Of a stretch of 58,632 nucleotides of DNA, positions 40,643-49,758 are shown in pieces. The stretch's first letter is position 1. Every line of letters begins with the position of its first letter. The notes beneath the pieces were generated by a model. That model made no database searches. It was given only the letters and a program-made list of their open reading frames with translations, and had not been told where the DNA came from. This stretch comes from Thermotogae bacterium. Its GTDB lineage: Bacteria; Thermotogota; Thermotogae; Petrotogales; Petrotogaceae. The stretch spans positions 1 to 58,632 of the forward strand of contig JACKPH010000007.1 in the NCBI GenBank assembly GCA_024233675.1, in the 5' to 3' direction. Position numbers and translations under genes: made by a program.

Positions 40643-41749
40643 TTGAATACATATCCTTTGGAATCTATTAATTTGGAAGAAGCAAAAAAACTTCAGTTTA
40701 AAATGATTGACTGTATAACAAAAAATTTTTCCGGTAAAGAAATACTTAACCGTGGAGATCTCGGTGTTGTTATGGGACTTAATAAACCTGAGACAACATT
40801 AAAAGCAGAAAAAGCCATAGCTGATTTTTTCGGAACAGAATCGGCAGTTCTTACAAGAGGTTCTGGAACAGGAGCTATAAGGTGGGGACTGATATCTTTC
40901 CTTAAATCCGGAGATACTATTTTAATACATAAAGCACCTGTATATCCGACAACTGAAGTTACACTTCAGACAATGGGTATAAATACAGTTAGTGCTGATT
41001 TTAATTCTAAGGAAGAAACAGAAAAAGTTCTTCGTGAAAATCCTGAAATTAAAGGCGTGCTTGTTCAGCATACACGTCAGAAAATAGATGATTCTTATGT
41101 TTTAGGTGATGTTATAAAGACGGTAAAAGATATAAATAAAGATTTACCTGTAATAGTTGATGATAATTATGCAATTATGAAAACACATAAAAACGGAACT
41201 GACTGCGGAGCTGATCTTTCTGCTTTTTCATGTTTTAAGCTTTTAGGACCTGAAGGTGTTGGATGTGTTATAGGTAAGAAAGAGTTTACTGAGAAAATTA
41301 TTGCTCTTAATTATTCCGGAGGAAGTCAGGTACAGGGTCATGAAGCGCTGGATGTTCTTCACGGTATGGTTTATGCACCTGTTTCACTTGCATTGCAGGC
41401 AGAAGTAACAGAAGAAGTAGCAAAAATTATTAATTCAGGAAGTATAAAAGGGGTAAAAAAAGCTTATATAGCAAATTCACAGTCTAAAGTACTTCTTGTT
41501 GAACTTGAAGAGGATATTGCATATGAAGTTTTAAAAGAGGCTGAAAAAATGGGAGCTATACCTAATCCTGTTGGTTCCGAATCAAAATATGAATTTGCAC
41601 CTCTTTTTTACAGAATATCCGGAACTTTCAGAAAAAGTGATCCCGGACTTGAATACAGAATGATAAGAATAAATCCTATGAGAAGCGGTCCGGAAACAAT
41701 ACTAAGAATACTTGAAAATGCAGTTAAAAATGTTTGGGATAAGAGGTGA
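40643..41749 (+). CDS. yhfS: YhfS-like PLP-dependent enzyme
   Basis: This 368-residue protein is a fold-type I PLP enzyme of the aminotransferase class V / Cys-Met metabolism type. AVLTRGSGTGAIRWGL is the phosphate-binding turn, VDDNYAIMK carries the Asp pairing with the pyridine nitrogen, and DLSAFSCFKLLGPEGVGCVIG holds the Schiff-base Lys (in CFK). It corresponds to YhfS of the E. coli cluster. The reaction is unknown; aldol or elimination chemistry on an amino acid is possible. TTG 40643 follows GGGGAGTG, four bases after php. Confidence 0.83.
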   Translation: MNTYPLESINLEEAKKLQFKMIDCITKNFSGKEILNRGDLGVVMGLNKPETTLKAEKAIADFFGTESAVLTRGSGTGAIRWGLISFLKSGDTILIHKAPVYPTTEVTLQTMGINTVSADFNSKEETEKVLRENPEIKGVLVQHTRQKIDDSYVLGDVIKTVKDINKDLPVIVDDNYAIMKTHKNGTDCGADLSAFSCFKLLGPEGVGCVIGKKEFTEKIIALNYSGGSQVQGHEALDVLHGMVYAPVSLALQAEVTEEVAKIINSGSIKGVKKAYIANSQSKVLLVELEEDIAYEVLKEAEKMGAIPNPVGSESKYEFAPLFYRISGTFRKSDPGLEYRMIRINPMRSGPETILRILENAVKNVWDKR

Positions 41750-41752
41750 CAT

Positions 41753-42913
41753 ATGTTTCTTGAAAAAACTTTGAAAAGAAATCCGGGATTAATAAAAACT
41801 GCATTTGAACTTCATCAGGGCGGAAAAATTCAGCCGGATACATATATTATAGATTTGGACAGACTTACCGAAAATGCTTTAAAAATAAAAAAAGAAGCTG
41901 ATAAATACGGAATTAAACTTTATTTTATGACCAAACAGATAGGGCGTAATCCGCTTATTGCCAAAAGACTTATGGATATAGGTTATGCGGGCGCTGTTGC
42001 TGTTGATTTCAGAGAAGCCGGATTATTAGGTGAAAACGGTATAAAACTTGGTAATATAGGCCATCTTGTGCAGATTCCGGATAATGATATTAAGAAACTT
42101 GTAGAGATGAATCCTGAAATAATTACTGTTTATTCAATGCATAAAATTGAAAAAATAAATGATGCTGCCGCAGAATCAGGTAAAATTCAGGATGTTATGA
42201 TAAGGGTTATAAGTAAAGACGATATGATATATGCCGGACAGTACGGAGGAATTTATCTCGATGAACTGGAAGATTTTCTTGAAAAAACAAAACAGTTTAA
42301 AAATGTAAGAGTTAACGGTTTAACTGTTTTTCCGGCTTTTCTCTACGATAAAGATAAAAAAGATATAGAAGTAACCAAAAATACGGAAACATTAAAAAAG
42401 GCAATGTTAACCGCAGAAAAAAAAGGATTGAAAATAGAACAGATAAACACACCTTCGGCAACCTGTGTGCAGAATATAAAGAAAATTAAGGAAATAGGAG
42501 GAACACACGGAGAACCCGGTCACGGTCTTACAGGTACAACTCCTATGCATGCGGAATTTGATATGCCGGAAACACCTGCTATTGTATATGTTTCGGAAAT
42601 TTCACATAATCTCGGTGAAAGTTCTTATATATACGGAGGCGGACATTACAGAAGATCACGTATGGAAAATATATTCATAGGAAAAGATATTAATAATTTT
42701 AAAAAATCTAAAATAAAAATGCCGGATTCCGAAAGTATAGACTATTATATTGAAACAGAAGGTAATTATGAAATCGGAGATACAGCGGTACTTGCATTCA
42801 GAACACAGATTTTTGTCACAAGAAGCAGAGTAGCGGTTGTAGAAGGAATCTCTGAAAATCAGCCTATAATTGCAGGAATATTTGACAGTCAGGGAAATGA
42901 AATCAGGAGATGA
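41753..42913 (+). CDS. yhfX: YhfX-like alanine racemase-fold PLP enzyme
   Basis: The 386-residue protein is a fold-type III PLP enzyme. Its N-terminal barrel begins DTYIIDLDRLTENALKIKKEADKYGIKLYFMTKQIGRN, where the Lys of TKQ is the probable Schiff-base residue, as in alanine racemase and related decarboxylases. GHGLTGTTPMHA resembles the phosphate-binding loop, and a beta domain follows (about 260-386). It matches YhfX. Substrate unknown; racemisation or decarboxylation of an amino acid are the options. It starts three bases after yhfS and overlaps the region before yhfW. Confidence 0.83.
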   Translation: MFLEKTLKRNPGLIKTAFELHQGGKIQPDTYIIDLDRLTENALKIKKEADKYGIKLYFMTKQIGRNPLIAKRLMDIGYAGAVAVDFREAGLLGENGIKLGNIGHLVQIPDNDIKKLVEMNPEIITVYSMHKIEKINDAAAESGKIQDVMIRVISKDDMIYAGQYGGIYLDELEDFLEKTKQFKNVRVNGLTVFPAFLYDKDKKDIEVTKNTETLKKAMLTAEKKGLKIEQINTPSATCVQNIKKIKEIGGTHGEPGHGLTGTTPMHAEFDMPETPAIVYVSEISHNLGESSYIYGGGHYRRSRMENIFIGKDINNFKKSKIKMPDSESIDYYIETEGNYEIGDTAVLAFRTQIFVTRSRVAVVEGISENQPIIAGIFDSQGNEIRR

Positions 42914-42918
42914 TTCTA

Positions 42919-44127
42919 ATGGGCAGATTTGTTGTAATAGTTCTTGATAGTTACGGTGTAGGATATATGGATGATGTTCCGGAGGTAAGACCTCAGGATA
43001 CAGGTGCAAACACAGCAAAACATATTTTTGAAACAGTTAAAGGATTAAAACTAAAAAATATGGAAAGTCTCGGACTTATGAATGCACTTGATTATGAAAA
43101 CGAAAATATGAAAAAGAATCCGGATGCAGTTTACGGGAAAGCTTCGCTTATGCACTTTAATGCGGATACTTTTTACGGACATCAGGAAATAATGGGAACA
43201 AATCCGAAAAAACCTGTTATGGAACCTTTTTCGAAATCTATAGATAAAGTCTATGATTCTTTAATAAAAAAAGGATATAATGTAGTAAAAAAGGGTGAAA
43301 AAGGCCTTGAATATCTTTTGGTCAACGATTGTGTTACCGTAGGAGATAATCTCGAAGCAGACGGCGGTCAGGCATATAATGTAACTGCTACTTTTGATAA
43401 AATAAGTTTTGAGGAAGAATATGAAATAGCAAAAGTTGTAAGAAGTGATGTAAAAGTTTCAAGGGTAATTGTTTTCGGAGGAAAAAACGTTCCTGTTGAG
43501 GATATACTGAATGCCTATGAAACAAAAGACGGAATATATGCAGGAATAAATGCGCCTAAATCAGGTGTTTACAATGAAGGATATTTTGTTCAGCATCTCG
43601 GATATGGTATAGACCCTGAAGTTCAGGTTACTACTATACTCGGAAAGAAAAATATTCCTGTAACGCTTATAGGAAAAGTTGCTGATATTGTTGAAAACAG
43701 ATATGGTGAAAGTATTCCCGGAGTTGATACTGCTTATGTTCTTGAGGAAACAATAAAAGCAATACAAAAAAATAAAAACGGTTTTATATGTACAAATGTT
43801 CAGGAAACAGATCTTGCCGGACATAAAGAAGATGCAGTGCTTTATGCTGAAAAATTAAAAATATCAGATGAATATATAGGTAAAATAAAAGATATTCTTG
43901 AGCCTCAGGATATACTTGTTGTTATGGCAGATCACGGTAATGATCCAACAATAGGACATTCTCATCATACAAGAGAAAATGTACCGCTTATGATTTATAA
44001 AAAAGGTGCAAAGGGAAATTTTGTGGGACACAGAAAAACACTTTCCGATGTTGGTGCAACAGTTGCCGAATATTTCGGAACGGAAAAACCGGAAAACGGA
44101 GAATCATTTTTAAAATTAATTATTTAA
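42919..44127 (+). CDS. yhfW: YhfW-like phosphopentomutase-family enzyme
   Basis: The 402-residue protein belongs to the alkaline-phosphatase-like superfamily and is close to phosphopentomutase (DeoB). FVVIVLDSYGVGYMDD carries the first metal Asp, GHQEIMGT the Thr/Ser region, VQETDLAGHKEDA and VVMADHGNDPT with HSHHTRENVPLM the remaining metal ligands. It corresponds to YhfW. The presence of a phosphosugar-mutase-like enzyme suggests that the pathway handles a phosphorylated sugar or nucleoside-like compound. ATG 42919 lies nine bases after CAGGAG; an ATG at 42910 touches that site. Confidence 0.85.
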   Translation: MGRFVVIVLDSYGVGYMDDVPEVRPQDTGANTAKHIFETVKGLKLKNMESLGLMNALDYENENMKKNPDAVYGKASLMHFNADTFYGHQEIMGTNPKKPVMEPFSKSIDKVYDSLIKKGYNVVKKGEKGLEYLLVNDCVTVGDNLEADGGQAYNVTATFDKISFEEEYEIAKVVRSDVKVSRVIVFGGKNVPVEDILNAYETKDGIYAGINAPKSGVYNEGYFVQHLGYGIDPEVQVTTILGKKNIPVTLIGKVADIVENRYGESIPGVDTAYVLEETIKAIQKNKNGFICTNVQETDLAGHKEDAVLYAEKLKISDEYIGKIKDILEPQDILVVMADHGNDPTIGHSHHTRENVPLMIYKKGAKGNFVGHRKTLSDVGATVAEYFGTEKPENGESFLKLII

Positions 44128-44171
44128 ATATTATATACTAATTATTTTTTTATCATTAGGAGGTAGTAAGA

Positions 44172-44894
44172 ATGAAAGTTATAGTTTTGGACAATTACCA
44201 GCAGATAAGCATTAAAGCGGCACAGATAGTTGCCAGTCAGATTATTCTTAAAGAAGATTCAATACTTGGTCTTGCAACAGGCGGAACACCTGTCGGAATG
44301 TACAGTGAACTTGTAAAAATGTACAAACTCGGTATAATTGATTTCAAAAAAATAAAAACTTTTAATCTTGACGAATATGTAGGGCTTTCAAAAGAAAATC
44401 AGCAGAGTTATTATTATTACATGATGGATAATCTTTTTAAACATGTAAATATAAACATTGAAAATATAGATATACCGAATGGTATGGCTGACATAAAAGA
44501 AGAATGTGTAAGATATGAAAACGAAATAAAACAATCAGGCGGAATAGATCTTCAGGTTCTCGGAATAGGACATAACGGTCATATAGGCTTTAACGAACCT
44601 GATATAAAATTCGAATCCGTTACTCATCTTGTTAAACTTGACGAAGATACAATAAAAGCAAATTCAAGATTTTTCGATTCTGTGGACGAAGTTCCTAAAC
44701 AGGCTTTAAGTATGGGAATAAAAACAATAATGCATTCAAAGAAAATAGTTCTTATTGCCAGCGGTAAAGAAAAAGCAAAGGCAATTTACGGAACGGTTAA
44801 GGGAAATATAACCCCGAATCTGCCTGCTTCTATTTTACAGCTTCACAACGATGTGTACATAATTGCTGATAAGGAAGCGGCAAGTCTATTATAA
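44172..44894 (+). CDS. nagB: Glucosamine-6-phosphate deaminase
   Basis: NagB turns glucosamine 6-phosphate into fructose 6-phosphate and ammonia, the entry of amino sugars into glycolysis. The 240-residue length is that of the short, non-allosteric bacterial form. ATGGTPVGMY is the phosphate loop, FNLDEYVGL holds the catalytic Asp, and GIGHNGHIGFNEP the catalytic His. The start follows TTAGGAGG. It is followed after 12 bases by ptsH and ptsI, so amino-sugar entry and the general PTS enzymes are co-expressed here. No nagA is in the window. Confidence 0.94.
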   Translation: MKVIVLDNYQQISIKAAQIVASQIILKEDSILGLATGGTPVGMYSELVKMYKLGIIDFKKIKTFNLDEYVGLSKENQQSYYYYMMDNLFKHVNINIENIDIPNGMADIKEECVRYENEIKQSGGIDLQVLGIGHNGHIGFNEPDIKFESVTHLVKLDEDTIKANSRFFDSVDEVPKQALSMGIKTIMHSKKIVLIASGKEKAKAIYGTVKGNITPNLPASILQLHNDVYIIADKEAASLL

Positions 44895-44906
44895 GGAGAG
44901 ATAATA

Positions 44907-45167
44907 ATGAGAACAGAAAGTGTTATTCTTGAAAACAAAACAGGGTTACATGCAAGACCTGCTGCAGATTTTGTAAAAAAAGCATCATCTTTTAAATCTG
45001 ATATAAAATTAATAAAAGACGGTTCCGAATTTAACGGTAAAAGTATTTTAAACGTTCTCAGTATGGGTGCTGTTAAAGGAACAAAAATAACAATTAAGGC
45101 AGAAGGAGCAGATGAAGATCTTGCTGTAAGCAATCTTGTTTCTCTTATAAAAAGTTTTAATGAATAA
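44907..45167 (+). CDS. ptsH: Phosphocarrier protein HPr
   Basis: HPr passes phosphate from Enzyme I to the EIIA domains of sugar transporters. The 86-residue protein has the active His15 in NKTGLHARPAADFV and the regulatory Ser46 in FNGKSILNVLSMG. Ser46 with the GKS context is typical of organisms with HPr kinase/phosphorylase, that is Bacillota, Fusobacteriota and some others. It begins 12 bases after nagB and ends 12 bases before ptsI. It should serve the beta-glucoside EII at 50849 and the PRD regulators LicT and YhfY. Confidence 0.96.
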   Translation: MRTESVILENKTGLHARPAADFVKKASSFKSDIKLIKDGSEFNGKSILNVLSMGAVKGTKITIKAEGADEDLAVSNLVSLIKSFNE

Positions 45168-45179
45168 GGAGAGATAAAA

Positions 45180-46901
45180 ATGTTGAAAGGAATACCTGCC
45201 TCACCAGGAATAGCTTTCGGAAAAGTATTTTTAAAGGAAACTATAAATACGGAAAATTTAATTAAAGAATCAGAAAATCCGGATAAAGAATTAAAAATCC
45301 TGAAAGAAGCTTTATCCGAAAGTATATCTGAACTTTTAAAGCTAAAGGAAAAAACTCTGAAAAGCATGGGAAGTCAGCATTCTGAAATATTTGAAGCTCA
45401 TAAAATGATACTTGAGGATACAGAATATACAGGAGCTATAGAGAATAAAATAAAAGATAAAAAATATACAGCCGCATATGCGGTTATAACAGCAACCGAA
45501 GAAATAAGAAAAATTTTTGCGGAAATTCCGGATGAATATCTACGTGAAAGAGCCGCAGATGTTAAAGATGTAGGCGAAAGAGTTTTAAAAAATATACTCG
45601 GAATAAAAACAGAACTTTCCGAACTTGAAGAAAAGGTAATAGTTGTTGCCGATGAACTTACACCTTCGGATACTGCTGATATGGATAAAGAAAAAATTCT
45701 GGGATTTATTACCGCTAAAGGCGGAAGAACGTCACATACGGCAATAATTGCACGAACTCTCGGAATACCGGCTGTTGTCGGTGCAAAAGAATTCTATGAA
45801 AAAGTAAGAAAAAATGATTCTGTTGTGTTTAACGGAGAAACCGGAGAAATATTTATAAATCCTAATGAAGAAATTCTGGAGACTTTTAAGAAAGAGAAAG
45901 AAAGAATCAGCAGAATTAATAAAATTCTTGATAATTACTCAAAAAAAGAAACGGTAACAAAAGACGGTAAAAAACCTAAATTATACGCAAATATTGCATC
46001 TTCAAAAGATGCAGGAGATGCTTTTGCTAAAGGTGCTGAAGGAGTAGGTCTTTTCAGAACTGAATTTATTTATATGAACAGAAAAGTTGAACCTTCGGAA
46101 GAAGAACAGTTTGTTATATACAGAAATGTTATTGAAGAAATGAAAGGGAAACCTGTAATAATAAGAACTCTTGATATAGGCGGAGATAAAGAGGTAGAAT
46201 ATTTAAATTTTGAAAAAGAAGATAACCCTTTTCTCGGATACAGAGCTATAAGAATTTGTCTTGACAGAAAAGAAATGTTTAAAAAACAGTTAAAGGCAAT
46301 ACTCAGAGCAGGAGTTTACGGCAAGGCAAAAATAATGTTTCCGATGATATCTTCTCTTGAGGAACTCAGAGAAGCAAAGAAAATAACAGAAGAATGCAAA
46401 AAAGAACTTGAAAAAGAAGGAAAAGAATTTCAGAACAATACAGAAATAGGTATTATGATAGAAATACCATCAGCGGCAGTTATTTCCGATATGCTTGCCA
46501 AAGAGTGTGATTTTTTCAGTATAGGTACAAATGATTTGATTCAGTATACAACAGCAGTTGACAGAATGAATCCGAAAATATCACATTTATATAATCAGTA
46601 TAATCCTGCTGTTTTAAGACTTTTAAAAACAGTTACGGATAATGCACATAAAAACGGTATAGAAGTCGGAATGTGCGGAGAACTTGCCGGAGATGAAACT
46701 ATGGCATATTTTCTGGCCGGTATAGGACTGGATGAATTTTCAATGTCAGCATCTTCAGTATCAAAAATAAGATGGCTTTTATCAGAAACTGATTCGGAAA
46801 AAGCTTCGGAAGATGTACAGAAAATATTAGAAATGGATTCAGGGCATATAAAAAAATTCCTTGAAAATAAACTTTCCGAAATAAAAAAAATACTTAATTA
46901 A
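45180..46901 (+). CDS. ptsI: PTS Enzyme I (PEP-protein phosphotransferase)
   Basis: Enzyme I takes phosphate from phosphoenolpyruvate and hands it to HPr. The 573-residue length is standard. The N-terminal domain has PASPGIAFGKVF and the phosphorylated His in ITAKGGRTSHTAIIARTLGIPAV. The C-terminal PEP-binding barrel has GVGLFRTEFIYM, RTLDIGGDKEVEYL, FFSIGTNDLIQYTTAVDR and the cysteine in GMCGELAGD. The start follows AAGGAGAG. A short palindromic terminator is found directly after it. Confidence 0.96.
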   Translation: MLKGIPASPGIAFGKVFLKETINTENLIKESENPDKELKILKEALSESISELLKLKEKTLKSMGSQHSEIFEAHKMILEDTEYTGAIENKIKDKKYTAAYAVITATEEIRKIFAEIPDEYLRERAADVKDVGERVLKNILGIKTELSELEEKVIVVADELTPSDTADMDKEKILGFITAKGGRTSHTAIIARTLGIPAVVGAKEFYEKVRKNDSVVFNGETGEIFINPNEEILETFKKEKERISRINKILDNYSKKETVTKDGKKPKLYANIASSKDAGDAFAKGAEGVGLFRTEFIYMNRKVEPSEEEQFVIYRNVIEEMKGKPVIIRTLDIGGDKEVEYLNFEKEDNPFLGYRAIRICLDRKEMFKKQLKAILRAGVYGKAKIMFPMISSLEELREAKKITEECKKELEKEGKEFQNNTEIGIMIEIPSAAVISDMLAKECDFFSIGTNDLIQYTTAVDRMNPKISHLYNQYNPAVLRLLKTVTDNAHKNGIEVGMCGELAGDETMAYFLAGIGLDEFSMSASSVSKIRWLLSETDSEKASEDVQKILEMDSGHIKKFLENKLSEIKKILN

Positions 46902-46923
46902 TGACCCTTTAAGGGTCATTTAA
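46900..46923 (+). terminator. Terminator after ptsI
   Basis: AATGACCCTT and AAGGGTCATT flank a single T and are followed by TTTAATTTA. It overlaps the ptsI stop codon. The T run is short, so read-through into the epimerase gene is possible. Confidence 0.65.
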
Positions 46924-46945
46924 TTTATTAAAACGGGGTGAAAAA

Positions 46946-47815
46946 ATGGATTTTGAAATTAAAAATGAATATCTTGAAGTTAAATTTCAGGAAAAAGGTG
47001 CTGAAATAACAGAACTCAAAGACAAAAAAGGTATTCAGTATATATGGACTGCAGATAAAAGATACTGGGCAAGACATGCTCCTGTACTTTTTCCTATAGT
47101 TGGAAAATTAAAAGATAACAGATATTTTTATAACGGTTCTGAGTACAGTATGACACAGCATGGCTTTGCAAGAGATTATAATTTTAAAGTAATTACACAT
47201 AACAAAGAAAATATAATATTTGAGCTTTGCAGCAATTCGGAAACATTAAAGAAGTATCCTTTTGACTTTTCATTAAAAATAGAGTATACTCTTGAAAAAA
47301 ACAGATTAACAACAAAATACACAGTTGAATCACCTGAAAAAATATATTTTTCAATAGGTGCGCATCCGGGATTTAACTGTCCTCTTTCCGAAAATGAAGG
47401 TTTTGAGGATTATTTTATAGAATTCGGTGAAAAGGAAAATTTTGAATTTATGCTTCTTGATCACGAAACAGGACTTTTTACAGGAGAAATAAAAAAATCA
47501 GCTGAAAAATTCGGAGTTTTAAACCTAAACCATAAATTATTCGAAAATGATGCACTTGTTTTTACCGGAATGAAATCAAAAGAAGTAACCATAAAAAATA
47601 AAAAAGAAGATAAAAATATAAAAGTAAATTTTGACGGATTTCCTTTTTTAGGAATATGGACTATGACAAATGATGCGCCTTTTATATGCATTGAACCATG
47701 GTTCGGTCATGCAGATTTTAAAGATTCGGACAATATTTTTGAAAACAAAAAAGGTCTTATAAAACTGGAGAAAAATGAAAAATTCAGTTGTAGTTTCTTT
47801 TTTGAAATTTTCTGA
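46946..47815 (+). CDS. Aldose 1-epimerase-like protein (LacX group)
   Basis: The 289-residue protein has the galactose-mutarotase fold: a large beta-sandwich with FQEKGAEITELKDKKGIQYIW at the N-terminus, LFPIVGKLKDNRYFYNG, the catalytic His region TQHGFARDY, and IGAHPGFNCPL with FICIEPWFG later. It fits the LacX/YeaD-like branch, whose members act on sugars or sugar phosphates that are not well defined. It would speed interconversion of alpha and beta anomers. The start follows GGGGTG. It is followed by a Nudix gene after 11 bases. Confidence 0.87.
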   Translation: MDFEIKNEYLEVKFQEKGAEITELKDKKGIQYIWTADKRYWARHAPVLFPIVGKLKDNRYFYNGSEYSMTQHGFARDYNFKVITHNKENIIFELCSNSETLKKYPFDFSLKIEYTLEKNRLTTKYTVESPEKIYFSIGAHPGFNCPLSENEGFEDYFIEFGEKENFEFMLLDHETGLFTGEIKKSAEKFGVLNLNHKLFENDALVFTGMKSKEVTIKNKKEDKNIKVNFDGFPFLGIWTMTNDAPFICIEPWFGHADFKDSDNIFENKKGLIKLEKNEKFSCSFFFEIF

Positions 47816-47826
47816 GAGGAGTACAT

Positions 47827-48243
47827 ATGAAAGTAAAATTTTATGAATTCGGGGATGTTCCGGAAGAAAATTTAAAATTTGTTGTAATAGCTTCAAAAAA
47901 AGACGGAAAATGGATTTTTGTTAAACAGAAAGAAAAAAACACATGGGAAATTCCCGGAGGTCATATAGAAGAGGGAGAAGACTATATGACTGCTGCCAAA
48001 AGAGAACTTTTCGAAGAAACAGGTGCTGATATTTACACCATAAAACCTGTGTGTATTTATTCAGTAATAAGGGATGATGAAACTTTCGGAGTACTTCTTT
48101 ACAGCGAGATTGAAAATTTATCAGTGCTTCCGGATTATGAAATTGAAAAAGCAGAATTGTTTGAGGATATTCCGGATAATCTTACATATCCCGAAATACA
48201 GCCAAAATTAAAATTAAAAATAGAAGAATTTCTCAAAAAATAA
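47827..48243 (+). CDS. Nudix hydrolase
   Basis: The 138-residue protein has a complete Nudix box: GGHIEEGEDYMTAAKRELFEETGADI, with the GX5EX7REXXEEXGX pattern (about residues 46-70). It should hydrolyse a nucleoside diphosphate linked to another moiety and needs magnesium. The specific substrate cannot be told; short stand-alone members often clean oxidised nucleotides. The start follows GAGAGGAG, 11 bases after the epimerase gene. The operon ends at a bidirectional terminator. Confidence 0.9.
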   Translation: MKVKFYEFGDVPEENLKFVVIASKKDGKWIFVKQKEKNTWEIPGGHIEEGEDYMTAAKRELFEETGADIYTIKPVCIYSVIRDDETFGVLLYSEIENLSVLPDYEIEKAELFEDIPDNLTYPEIQPKLKLKIEEFLKK

Positions 48244-48272
48244 AAGTCACTTTTATATTTAAAGTGACTTTT
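48242..48272. terminator. Bidirectional terminator
   Basis: AAAAGTCACTTT pairs with AAAGTGACTTTT around a seven-base AT loop, with T-rich flanks on both strands. It serves the Nudix gene and the convergent HD-GYP gene. Confidence 0.85.
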
Positions 48273-49632
48273 ATTTTATTGATTTTATAAAATTAAAAAA
48301 ATTCTTCTGTTCTTTAGTAAACAGAATATCCTTGTTTTCTGCAAATGATATATCTGTTTTACGTAGTTCCTCAAGAAAATTTATGAACATCTCAGTATAG
48401 TATCTGTTAAGCTTACCCTGTTCTATCATTTCTTTAAGAATTTCAAGAGCTTTATCAAAAGAATATCTGCTTTTATAAGGTCTTTCGCTGACAAGTGCTT
48501 CGAAAATATCTATAGGAATAAATATTTTTATAAGTTTATCAAGTTTTTTGCTGCATTCAGGATAACCACTGCCGTCTTCAAATACATGATGATATCTTAT
48601 AAGATCTTTTGATATATCAGGCAATCCTGAGTTTTTAAATAATTTATAGCCATTTTCGGGATGTTTTTTAATTATTTCAAATTCTTCCGGAGTAAGTTTA
48701 CCTTTTTTATTTAATATTTTTATAGGTATATGTATTTTTCCGACATCGTGGAATTTTGACCCTATATATGCACAAAAAATATCTCTGTGTGAAAGTTTTA
48801 AATTATGTCTTGAATTTGCCCATTTGAGGAAAAATATGTATATAAGTGATGTATTATTCTGATGATTCATTGTATATTTAGGCTTTTCAAAAAAATTAAG
48901 AATTTCCTCAAGACTGTAAAGCCTTTTAAAAACATTGCCGTAAAAAAGATTCAGATCACCTGTTATTTTTATAAGAGTATCAGTAAAATCAGAAAAAAAA
49001 TCGCTTAGTTTTTTTATGTAACTTTCCGGTATGGGAAGTTCGGGATCTATACCTATACTGAATTTTGAAATAATTACATTTCCGTATATTTTTATTTTTC
49101 CGTTTTCTTTTTTATAAAGAGGAATTACCAGTTTTTTATAAAAATCAGAAAAATTAATGTATTTCTTTCTGAAACTCTCATTTTTTATGAGTTTTTTATA
49201 ATACCTTAAATAATTTTCTCTGTGATTTTTCGGAAGTAAACCTCTTTCTGAAAGATATTCAAGATATTTCTGATTATCAAAGAGCTGATAAGACTCACCT
49301 TTAAGCGTAAGCTGATAAGGTGAACAGCGTTCTTTAAGACCTTTTATATAACTTTCTATTTCAACTGATTCTAAAATTAATGAGTCAGAATAGCTTTCCT
49401 GTTCGGAATGATAAAGAGAAGTTCTTTCAAGGTATTTTTCCTTATAAGTTTTCTCATCCCCGACAGTAAAACTGTCAAAAAGATAGCCTGTATTTCTTAC
49501 AAGCATAAGAGAAATAGCCCCGAAAGAAAAATCTTTTGAAAGTTTTTCAAGTGTTTCGTTTAATATGTCAAATAAAGAAATATAATTTTTAATTTTTCCG
49601 GAATTTACTTTTTCACTAAACGTACTGTTCAC
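48271..49632 (-). CDS. HD-GYP domain phosphodiesterase-like protein
   Basis: The 453-residue cytosolic protein has an N-terminal half (about 1-245) of unknown, GAF-like character and a C-terminal HD-GYP domain: GSKFHDVGKIHIPIKILNKKGKLTPEEFEIIKKHPENGYKLF, then IRYHHVFEDGSGYPE, with the metal-binding His/Asp residues and GYP. Such domains break down cyclic di-GMP, so it may counter the two GGDEF proteins at 22796 and 24430. The usual HHE of the HD-GYP core is HHV-FEDGSGYP, a small change. The start GTG 49632 follows AGAAGGG. Confidence 0.85.
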   Translation of the reverse strand: MNSTFSEKVNSGKIKNYISLFDILNETLEKLSKDFSFGAISLMLVRNTGYLFDSFTVGDEKTYKEKYLERTSLYHSEQESYSDSLILESVEIESYIKGLKERCSPYQLTLKGESYQLFDNQKYLEYLSERGLLPKNHRENYLRYYKKLIKNESFRKKYINFSDFYKKLVIPLYKKENGKIKIYGNVIISKFSIGIDPELPIPESYIKKLSDFFSDFTDTLIKITGDLNLFYGNVFKRLYSLEEILNFFEKPKYTMNHQNNTSLIYIFFLKWANSRHNLKLSHRDIFCAYIGSKFHDVGKIHIPIKILNKKGKLTPEEFEIIKKHPENGYKLFKNSGLPDISKDLIRYHHVFEDGSGYPECSKKLDKLIKIFIPIDIFEALVSERPYKSRYSFDKALEILKEMIEQGKLNRYYTEMFINFLEELRKTDISFAENKDILFTKEQKNFFNFIKSIK

Positions 49633-49758
49633 AAATTATCCCTTCTAAAAAAAGATTGTTTAGAAAATTATATCACTTTAAAACATATAATTTTTTAAGA
49701 GATAATGAAAAATATTAAAGAGTAATTAATAAAAAGAATCTTTTGTGAAAGGTTTTTA

